Below are positions 1 through 7,133 of a stretch of DNA of 7,133 nt, one piece after another; the first letter of the stretch is position 1; the number at the start of each line of letters is the position of its first letter. The position numbers were made by a program, and so were the translations under genes. Source of the DNA: Rhodocyclaceae bacterium (GTDB lineage Bacteria; Pseudomonadota; Gammaproteobacteria; Burkholderiales; Rhodocyclaceae); assembly GCA_018262875.1 (NCBI GenBank), contig JADFDL010000086.1, forward strand, positions 1-7,133. Reading direction: 5' to 3'. The notes beneath the pieces were generated by a model that was not told the origin of the DNA, ran no database searches, and saw only the letters and a list, made by a program, of their open reading frames with translations.

Positions 1-1786
<1,786 letters not shown>

Positions 1787-1790
<4 letters not shown>

Positions 1791-2968
1791 CGCACTGCCG
1801 CCCGCATCACCCTGGATACTGCCTCGATCGTATCTGCCATCTCGGGCTCGCCCAACGTCGGATGCACCATGAACATCAGACTCGTTTCGCCCAACTGTCG
1901 CGCCACCGGCAGCCGCTCTGGCGGCCCCCAGCCGCGTTCGACAAAAGCTCGCTCGCGATAGATCTCGGAGCAACTGCCGGCGAAACAGGGCACGCCCTCG
2001 GCATTGATCGCCTCATTGATCCGCGTCGCGTTCCAGCCCGGTGCCAACGCATCCGGCACGATGAACACGTAATACTTGTAATAGGCGTGTCCGAACGCCG
2101 CTTCAGGCCGGGTGATCCGTAGCCCGGGCATAGCCGCAAATCCCTCATCCAGCCGAGCTGCATTGCGTCGCCGCGCCGCCAGCCATTGCGGTAGCTTCTC
2201 TAGTTGCCGCCGGCCGATAGCGGCCTGCATCTCGGTCATGCGGAAATTGCTGCCGAAGGACTCGTGCAGCCAGCGAAATCCCGGGGGATGCTGGCGATCA
2301 TGGGTCGCGTCCCAACTCTTGCCGTGGTCCTTGTACTCCCATGCGCGCCGCCAGAGGACCCCGTCATCCATAACCAGCATGCCGCCCTCGCCGCCGGTCG
2401 TCATGATCTTGTCCTGGCAGAAGGAAAATGCTGCGCAATCGCCAAAGCCGCCGACCGGTCTGCCCTTGTATGTCGCGCCGTGGGCCTGCGCGCAGTCCTC
2501 CACGACACGAAGTCCGCGCGCCGCGGCCAATTCCAGGATTGGATCCATGTCGCAGGGCCAGCCGGCGAGATGTACCGGGATGACGGCGCGGGTGCGCGAC
2601 GTCAGCACCGCCGCCACCGTTTCGGCCGTGATGTTGCCGCTTTCGGCAGCAACATCCGCCACCACCGGGCGGGCCCCGCGGGCGACGACGCAACTGGCCG
2701 TTGCAATGAAGGTGCGACTGGGCACCACAACCTCGTCGCCGGGCCCGATACCGAGCGCCATGAGCGCCAGTTCCAGCGCCAAGGTGCCGTTGGCGAGGGA
2801 GATCCCATGGTCGCGATCGCAGGCTGCGGCGAACTCCTGCTCGAAGGCCGCGCATTCGCCGCCGGTCCAGTAATTAACTCGCCCCGAGGCGAGAACACGA
2901 CTGGCGGCATCGATTTCGTCGGCCTCGAACACGGGCCAGGGAGCGAACGGACGGCGGGGCGGCGTCAC
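1787..2968 (-). CDS. DegT/DnrJ/EryC1/StrS-family PLP-dependent sugar aminotransferase
   Basis: The 393-residue product has the normal length and layout for a fold-type I sugar aminotransferase. NGTLALELAL (60-69) lies at the phosphate-binding loop, VVEDCAQAHGA (155-165) carries the aspartate that contacts the PLP ring nitrogen (D158), and SFCQDKIMTTGGEGG (182-196) carries the Schiff-base lysine K187. The family transfers an amino group, usually from glutamate, to a keto group of a nucleotide sugar. Next to a WbpM-type dehydratase the likely substrate is its 4-keto-6-deoxy product, but 3-amination of another sugar cannot be excluded. The start is GTG at 2968. An in-frame TAA lies three codons upstream (2975-2977), so no longer product is possible; GTG codon 13 is the next candidate. 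A GGAT about nine bases upstream may act as a weak ribosome binding site. The stop overlaps the dehydratase ATG by four bases. The gene follows the only sizeable gap in the operon. Confidence 0.95.
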
Positions 2969-2973
2969 GGCCC

Positions 2974-3009
2974 GTTATCCGACGCGCGGCACGGTAATCC
3001 GGCGGCACG
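2974..3009 (-). repeat. Imperfect tandem repeat just upstream of the aminotransferase start
   Basis: Reading the minus strand, two adjoining copies begin with CGTGCCGC and end with CGGAT(T/A)AC. The first spans 3009-2994 (16 bases). The second spans 2993-2974 (20 bases) and has four extra bases (GCGT) in the middle. The pair sits directly between the inverted repeat and the GTG start of the aminotransferase, and the second copy supplies the only GGA-like ribosome-binding sequence there. It may be a chance duplication; no function is claimed. Confidence 0.4.
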
Positions 3010-3010
3010 C

Positions 3011-3054
3011 GCGCCAACAGCTGCGCCGGCATTCACTGTTGCAGCTGTGGGCGC
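3011..3054 (-). repeat. Intercistronic inverted repeat (strong predicted RNA hairpin)
   Basis: Two 14-base arms (3041-3054 and 3011-3024) are complementary at 13 of 14 positions around a 16-base loop (3025-3040). On the transcript the arms are GCGCCCACAGCTGC and GCAGCTGTTGGCGC, with one C/U mismatch after five GC-rich pairs. No U-run follows the 3' arm, so it is not a classical intrinsic terminator. It lies in the middle of the 146-base gap between the methyltransferase and aminotransferase genes. Plausible roles are an mRNA processing or stability element, partial attenuation, or an operator if a protein binds the DNA form. The complementarity is directly visible; the role is not. Confidence 0.65.
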
Positions 3055-3114
3055 CGTCGCTCCTTGCCCGGTCCATGCAGACATTGCATTCAGGATTCCG
3101 CTTGTGCATACGTA

Positions 3115-3960
3115 CTACTCAGCCGGTTTCTTGCGCAAGCAATGGATTCGAATCGGCGAATAGTCTCCGACACCCTCTGGCAAAGCTGCCGAGAAAAACC
3201 GGACGAAGTTGGAATTCCGGTCGATCACATTCCCGCGCAACGCGCTTTGCAAGACGCGTTGCACGTAGTAGTGGGTGGAAAAAATATTGGGTCGAATGTC
3301 CCACCCCGCGGGTGCCGCTTCCTCAAGCCCGGGCATGTCGAAAAAGCCGGGCGGCAGGTAAAGGTTGTGTATGGCGGGCACATTCGGTTCCAGGCCGAAC
3401 TCCTTGCGCGCCGCATTGAGATTGTCCAGGGCGTCCTGGAAGCACTCTATGAAAAGCAGGTGCCCGCCGGATTTGACAAGCTTCACGAGATTCCCCAGAG
3501 CCGTCTGCTGATCGGCTGGATCCATCAAATTGATGACGACCCGCTGGGAAACACAGATGTCCACGCTGCCCGGATCGATGGCAAGCGTTCCGGGGCAAAG
3601 CATGTCTCCGCCGACGACGACAACGGGCCAATCCTCGTTCATTTTTCGGGCCAACTGGAGCAAATCCGGATTCTTCTCGACACCCATGAGTTCAACGCGA
3701 TCCTCAAGCCCGACATTCCGGATCTGCTCGGCCAGGGTGCGCAGCGTGTAGCCATTGCCGCAGCCCACGTCCAGTACGCGAAGCCGTTCGGGGATGTTCC
3801 TCGCCGCGGTTTCCACCAGGCTTAGAATGGCACGCGTCTCGCCCGCCCGGATGTACTCGTCTTCCATGGTGCAACTGGAGGCAAGGCCGACCGTTTGCGC
3901 CACCTTCGTGTAGTGGTCCATCACCTTGTCTTCGTAGTCGTTCTTCACGTTCGTCTCCAC
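3115..3960 (-). CDS. Class I SAM-dependent methyltransferase
   Basis: The 281-residue product has the Rossmann-type methyltransferase core. Motif I is VLDVGCGNG (62-70), the acidic residue that binds the SAM ribose is E95 in MGVEKNPDL, GGDM (117-120) fits the adenine-contacting loop, and QRVVINLMDP (139-148) with VKSGGHLLFIE (162-172) match the later strands. No signal peptide or membrane segment is seen, so it should be cytoplasmic. The N-terminal EDEYIRAGE region and the ~100-residue tail probably shape the acceptor site, which I cannot identify. Its position between the phosphoglycosyl transferase and the sugar aminotransferase suggests methylation of the amino sugar or of the growing lipid-linked glycan; this is inference. 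The GTG at 3960 is one base after the previous stop. A second GTG at 3948 has GGAG six bases before it and may be the true start (277 residues). Parts of the gene look lower in GC than its neighbours. Confidence 0.88.
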   Translation of the reverse strand: METNVKNDYEDKVMDHYTKVAQTVGLASSCTMEDEYIRAGETRAILSLVETAARNIPERLRVLDVGCGNGYTLRTLAEQIRNVGLEDRVELMGVEKNPDLLQLARKMNEDWPVVVVGGDMLCPGTLAIDPGSVDICVSQRVVINLMDPADQQTALGNLVKLVKSGGHLLFIECFQDALDNLNAARKEFGLEPNVPAIHNLYLPPGFFDMPGLEEAAPAGWDIRPNIFSTHYYVQRVLQSALRGNVIDRNSNFVRFFSAALPEGVGDYSPIRIHCLRKKPAE

Positions 3961-3961
3961 A

Positions 3962-4588
3962 CTAAGATCCAGCCTTCTTCAATTCTTCGTCTCTTCCGAC
4001 ACTGCCGCGAAACGGCGTCATCGTGGCCTGGCCCGGCTCGTTTATTCCACTCGCCTGAAACACGCGCAGCAAGGTCATCATCAAAATACGCAGATCCAGA
4101 AAGAGCGAGTGATTATCTACGTACCAGACATCCAGACGAAAACGCTCCTCCCAGGACAGCGCGTTGCGTCCATTCACCTGGGCCCAGCCGGTAATGCCCG
4201 GCCTTACTTCATGGCGCCGCGCCTGTTGCGGCGAATAAAGGGGAAGGTATTCTATCAACAGCGGGCGTGGACCCACCAGGCTCATGTCGCCCTTGAGGAC
4301 GTTGATCAGTTGCGGCAATTCATCGAGGCTGGAAGCGCGCAACCAGCGACCGAAGGGTGTGAGCCGCGCCTCGTCCAGCAGCGGTTGCCCGTCCGTGCCG
4401 GCCTCGTCCAACATGGTGCGGAGCTTCAGCACTTCGAACGGATACCCGTGAAGTCCGGGGCGCCGCTGGCGGAACACGACCGGGAAGCCCATCCGCCACA
4501 CGATAAGCATAGCTGTGACCAGCATCACCGGCGACAACAGGAGAATCAGTCCCAGGGACACGGTGAAATCGAAGGCACGCTTGAGCAT
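3962..4588 (-). CDS. Small PglC-like undecaprenyl-phosphate phosphoglycosyl transferase (bacterial sugar transferase family)
   Basis: The 208-residue product matches the compact, monotopic phosphoglycosyl transferases. One hydrophobic N-terminal segment (about 8-31) contains the Ser-Pro pair (19-20) that breaks the helix into a re-entrant hairpin. It is followed by FEVLKLRTM (51-59), the catalytic Asp-Glu pair D89-E90 in SSLDELPQL, GDMSLVGPRPL (100-110) and RPGITGWAQVNGRN (129-142). Enzymes of this family move a sugar 1-phosphate from UDP-sugar to undecaprenyl phosphate on the cytoplasmic face of the inner membrane, the first membrane step of glycan assembly. There is no WcaJ/WbaP-type N-terminal multi-pass domain, so the length fits PglC. 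The ATG at 4588 lies 15 bases after the glycosyltransferase stop, with no clear ribosome binding site, so translation may depend on coupling. The sugar is probably the amino sugar made by the downstream genes. The family is certain; the substrate is inferred from context. Confidence 0.95.
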   Translation of the reverse strand: MLKRAFDFTVSLGLILLLSPVMLVTAMLIVWRMGFPVVFRQRRPGLHGYPFEVLKLRTMLDEAGTDGQPLLDEARLTPFGRWLRASSLDELPQLINVLKGDMSLVGPRPLLIEYLPLYSPQQARRHEVRPGITGWAQVNGRNALSWEERFRLDVWYVDNHSLFLDLRILMMTLLRVFQASGINEPGQATMTPFRGSVGRDEELKKAGS

Positions 4589-4603
4589 CGGTGGGATTTT
4601 ACG

Positions 4604-5737
4604 TCAGCCGAGCAGTTGCCGATAAAAGTCCATCCAGGCCTTTGTCACTGCCTCGCACGAAAACAGGCGCAGCGCGCGCGCGCGCGCCGCCTCGCCGATC
4701 GTATGCCGGCGCCTAGCATCCCCGGCGAGAGATGCCATCAGCCTGGCCAGTTCTGCCGTGTCGCCGGCGCGGTGCAACAGTCCGGTCACGTTCTCCCCTA
4801 TCGCATCGGTGACGCCGTAGATCCGCGAGCCAATCGCCGGAATCCCCGCCGCTGCGGCCTCTATGATCACCATGCCGAATCCCTCGCGATAACTCGGCAG
4901 GCAGAACACATCGGAGGCGGCCATATAGTCTTCCGGCCGATCCGTGTAGCCGACGAAGCGGCTGCGTGCGCCGGCCGGGCCGAGGCAGGCTTCCATCTGT
5001 CCACGCATACCGGCTTCGTCCGGCCCGACGACAAGCAACCAGGTCGTGGCGTTGTCGAGTTCGGCAAAGGCCGCGGCGAGGTCGAGCACGCCCTTGTCCC
5101 GGTTCAGGCGCCCGAGAAAAAGATAGACCACGGCGTCCTCCGGAATGCCCTGCGCGCGGCGGATTACTGCGTGCCGGTCGACATCGGGACGGAAGCGCGC
5201 GCCGTCGATACCGCAGATCGAACCCGCCCCCGGCACAGCGATCTTATCTGCTGCAGTTATGCCCTCGGCAACCATGAAATCGCGCTGCGAAGGACTGTCA
5301 GCCAGAACATGGGTGGCAAGTCGCGCTATCCAGCGATCCACTGCCTTGAGCAACCGCCGCTTCCAGCCTTTTTTCGTAGCCCATACCTGTCCGGTGAAAA
5401 TGTGTGTGCGCAGCGGCACACCGGCCAAGGCTGCAGCCAGCATCGCCAACAGGCCCGCCTTGGGCGTCACCGAACTGACGGCTGCATAGCCTTCGCGGCG
5501 GAAAAGAAAGAAGAGATGAAGCAGGGCGGCGAAATCCGCCAGCGGCGCCACCTTGCGCCTGATGGCCACATGGACGATCCGCGCATGTGCCGGAATATCC
5601 CCCAATCCTTCAGTCCCGTCCGCATCCACGGCCAGATCGATGGTGTACAACTTGCTCAGGACCGCAATGTGTCCGCTCAGAAACGCCCTAGCTGTCAGCG
5701 GACTGGAAACGACGAAGCAAATGCGCTTCGCATTCAT
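4604..5737 (-). CDS. GT4-family (GT-B fold) glycosyltransferase
   Basis: Starting from the ATG at 5737 the product has 377 residues, normal for GT4 enzymes. FLGRLNRDKG (207-216) is the phosphate-contacting loop of the C-terminal Rossmann domain. FVGYTDRPEDYMAASDVFCLPSYRE contains the usual region before the EX7E motif, whose two glutamates are E285 and E293 in EGFGMVIIE. Such retaining enzymes use a nucleotide sugar to extend a lipid-linked acceptor at the inner membrane. By position the enzyme is likely to add the second sugar, as PglA does in Campylobacter, but donor and linkage cannot be read from sequence. The frame is open up to 5782, giving 15 extra residues, but the 5737 start is preferred because its ATGA overlaps the flippase stop and MNAKRICFVV is a typical first beta strand. 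A weak GGA lies about ten bases upstream. A (GC)8 tract falls in codons 351-356. Confidence 0.93.
   Translation of the reverse strand: MNAKRICFVVSSPLTARAFLSGHIAVLSKLYTIDLAVDADGTEGLGDIPAHARIVHVAIRRKVAPLADFAALLHLFFLFRREGYAAVSSVTPKAGLLAMLAAALAGVPLRTHIFTGQVWATKKGWKRRLLKAVDRWIARLATHVLADSPSQRDFMVAEGITAADKIAVPGAGSICGIDGARFRPDVDRHAVIRRAQGIPEDAVVYLFLGRLNRDKGVLDLAAAFAELDNATTWLLVVGPDEAGMRGQMEACLGPAGARSRFVGYTDRPEDYMAASDVFCLPSYREGFGMVIIEAAAAGIPAIGSRIYGVTDAIGENVTGLLHRAGDTAELARLMASLAGDARRRHTIGEAARARALRLFSCEAVTKAWMDFYRQLLG
4672..4687. repeat. (GC)8 dinucleotide tract inside the glycosyltransferase gene
   Basis: Sixteen bases of pure alternating G and C code for the Ala-Arg-Ala-Arg-Ala stretch near residue 351 of the glycosyltransferase. 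Gain or loss of one unit would shift the frame in the last ~25 codons. It could equally be a by-product of GC-rich Ala/Arg codons. Confidence 0.6.
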
Positions 5738-7133
5738 GCCGTATCCGCTGGCGCCGAACGTGGCCGGACTGTCACCGCCCACTCCCCCAGCACAAGGGAC
5801 AGGAACGCTATCCCGGCCGCGATCGCGCCAGGATAGCTCCCGTAATGCAGGCAGACCGCCAACGCGAGAAACAAAACCCAGTTCGTCATGATGAATACCA
5901 TGTCAACCCAGGCCACATCCCCCAGACGGTAGAACAGCAACAACATCAGTCCTGCCGAGACTGCAGCCGCCAGTGTCATGGACAGGGCGATGCCGGGCGC
6001 CCCGAGGCGCGGCATCAGCACGAGGTTGAGCAAAATATTCGCTGCAAGGCCGACGGCCGCGGCCATCATGACCCTTCCCGAGTGGCGAGTGGCGATGGCG
6101 AATTTCAGCAACAAGAGGTTGATGACAAAAAAGGGCAACTGCAGGATACCGTTGGCCATCACTCGGGAAACAATGCTCGTTTCAGAGGCTCCGAAGGCGC
6201 CGCCCTGAAACGCCAGGCGAATGAACGGTTCGGATATCAGATGCAACGCCAGCGTGGCGGGAATCGAGATGACCGTCCCCGCCAGCAACAGAAACGACAG
6301 TTCGCGTCGAGCATCCAGTAACCGACTCTGCGCCATGTAGCGCGAGAAATACGGCAGCACCACCGAAGCAATGGCCGCGCCAATCAGTCCTGTGGCGAAG
6401 AGCACAGCCTTGTTTCCCAGGCCCAGCGCTGCCACCCCCCCCTCCGGCAGCCCCGACGCCATGGCTATGCTCACCGGTACGGTCAATTGCATGAACACCG
6501 CAGCCGCTACCAACGGCAGATACTGCGAAACAAACTGCCCGATCCCGATACCCTCGAGCTTCCCGGCAGACCACAGCGACACACCGCGTGCCCTGAGTAC
6601 GCGATAAACCAGGACCAGATTGATCAATTGGCCAGCAAACATTGCCACGGCCGCAACGATCACGCCGTGAGTACTGCCGAAGGCAAGCAGGGCAGCAATG
6701 GCTACAACAGGAACAATCCCTTGCGCTGCAGCCGGTACGGCATAGTGCCCCAACGCGTTGAGCAAGCCATTGGCGAGCGTAACCAGGCCGCTGAAAACGA
6801 AGATCGCCAGCATCCAGAGCATGATCATCTGTGTCTGGCTTGCTTCCTCAGGTCGCGCAGTCCAGCCTGCAGCCTCCAGCAGCCCATGCCCGGCAAAAGC
6901 CACCATGAAGGCCAGCACCAAGGCTGCAACCAGGAAAACTTGTGCAATCCGGCGTGCCAATGCCTGGGCCACTGCCACGGAAAATCTCTCTCGCACGGCC
7001 AGAAAGACAGGCACGATGGCGGTACCAATCGGCACGCTCAGCACCGCCACCAGGAACATCGGCACCACAGAAGCGACCACGAAGGCATCGAGTTCGCCGC
7101 CCAAGCCGAACAGCCTTGTCATGACAATGTCCC
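5734..7133 (-). CDS. MurJ/MviN-type (MOP superfamily) lipid-linked glycan flippase, 5' end off window
   Basis: The frame is open through the right edge. The first ATG inside the window (7120-7122) is not the start, because the residues before it continue the family pattern: DIVMTRLFGLGGELDAF corresponds to the conserved stretch around residue 25 of MurJ. About 465 codons are visible, so only some 25 residues should be missing. Roughly a dozen hydrophobic segments alternate with short loops, with no soluble domain, as expected for the 12-14 helix MOP transporters. MurJ moves lipid II across the inner membrane, and relatives in polysaccharide clusters move other undecaprenyl-linked glycans. In this operon, with an initiating transferase and a glycosyltransferase right behind it, export of the cluster's own lipid-linked glycan is more likely than a housekeeping role, though I cannot prove it. 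The TGA overlaps the ATG of the glycosyltransferase. An eight-G run on the coding strand lies at visible codons 227-230. Confidence 0.9.
   Translation of the reverse strand, partial: DIVMTRLFGLGGELDAFVVASVVPMFLVAVLSVPIGTAIVPVFLAVRERFSVAVAQALARRIAQVFLVAALVLAFMVAFAGHGLLEAAGWTARPEEASQTQMIMLWMLAIFVFSGLVTLANGLLNALGHYAVPAAAQGIVPVVAIAALLAFGSTHGVIVAAVAMFAGQLINLVLVYRVLRARGVSLWSAGKLEGIGIGQFVSQYLPLVAAAVFMQLTVPVSIAMASGLPEGGVAALGLGNKAVLFATGLIGAAIASVVLPYFSRYMAQSRLLDARRELSFLLLAGTVISIPATLALHLISEPFIRLAFQGGAFGASETSIVSRVMANGILQLPFFVINLLLLKFAIATRHSGRVMMAAAVGLAANILLNLVLMPRLGAPGIALSMTLAAAVSAGLMLLLFYRLGDVAWVDMVFIMTNWVLFLALAVCLHYGSYPGAIAAGIAFLSLVLGEWAVTVRPRSAPADTA
6435..6442 (-). repeat. Homopolymeric G8 tract in the flippase gene
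   Basis: The plus strand has eight consecutive C, read as eight G on the coding strand across the codons for Glu-Gly-Gly-Val. A one-base slip would frameshift the flippase near its middle. The tract is directly visible; switching is only a possibility. Confidence 0.55.

Noticed and set aside
3011..3054. Rho-independent terminator
   Set aside because: The hairpin is strong, but no T-run follows on the minus strand, and the downstream genes clearly belong to the same pathway.
2969..3114. Internal sigma-70 promoter in the gap
   Set aside because: I found no -35/-10 pair with acceptable matches and 16-18 base spacing; TTGGCG and GATAAC-like pieces are present but wrongly spaced.
2204..3163. A 319-codon open frame on the plus strand
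   Set aside because: It lies antisense to the aminotransferase, whose catalytic motifs are intact on the other strand. The plus-strand product shows no family motif and runs through the structured gap.
3064..3825. A 253-codon open frame on the plus strand
   Set aside because: It is antisense to the methyltransferase, which has a clear SAM-binding motif; the plus-strand product has no recognisable features.
5738..5782. N-terminal extension of the glycosyltransferase to the ATG at 5782
   Set aside because: The 15 extra residues are Gly/Ser-rich and overlap the flippase C-terminus, while the ATG at 5737 makes a standard ATGA overlap and begins directly with the first Rossmann strand.
4109..5836. 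A 575-codon open frame on the plus strand
   Set aside because: It runs antisense to three well-supported genes (phosphoglycosyl transferase, glycosyltransferase, flippase end). Its translation is rich in Arg, His, Gln and Ala with no recognisable domain, typical of an antisense shadow in GC-rich DNA.

Overview
The window is a single block of six genes, all on the minus strand, so transcription runs from right (7133) to left (1). Base composition is GC-rich, and the codons and protein sequences look proteobacterial. My best guess is a betaproteobacterium of the Azoarcus/Thauera/Dechloromonas kind, but this is an impression from protein style and not a proven assignment. I see no RNA gene, CRISPR array, insertion sequence or recognisable promoter or terminator. 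Both ends cut through genes.

In transcription order the genes are: (1) a MurJ/MviN-type (MOP superfamily) membrane flippase with its N-terminus off the window (7133-5734); (2) a GT4-family glycosyltransferase (5737-4604); (3) a small PglC-like phosphoglycosyl transferase (4588-3962); (4) a class I SAM-dependent methyltransferase (3960-3115); (5) a DegT/DnrJ/EryC1/StrS PLP aminotransferase (2968-1787); (6) a membrane-anchored WbpM/PglF/FlaA1-type nucleotide-sugar 4,6-dehydratase (1790-1, C-terminus off the window). Genes 1-2 and 5-6 overlap by ATGA. Genes 2-3 and 3-4 are 15 and 1 bases apart. The only real gap is 146 bases between the methyltransferase and the aminotransferase. It holds a strong inverted repeat and an imperfect tandem repeat.

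Together the genes describe the start of a lipid-linked glycan. The dehydratase would make a 4-keto-6-deoxy nucleotide sugar (for this family, from UDP-GlcNAc), and the aminotransferase would turn the keto group into an amine. The phosphoglycosyl transferase would then load the sugar phosphate onto undecaprenyl phosphate at the inner membrane, the GT4 enzyme would add a further sugar, and the flippase would move the product to the periplasm. The set resembles the bacillosamine part of the Campylobacter pgl pathway (dehydratase, aminotransferase, acetyltransferase, PglC, PglA), but a methyltransferase sits where the acetyltransferase would be expected. That substitution, and the structured gap beside it, are the most interesting things here. 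No polymerase, ligase or oligosaccharyltransferase is visible, so the final product (exopolysaccharide, O-antigen or glycoprotein glycan) cannot be told from this window.
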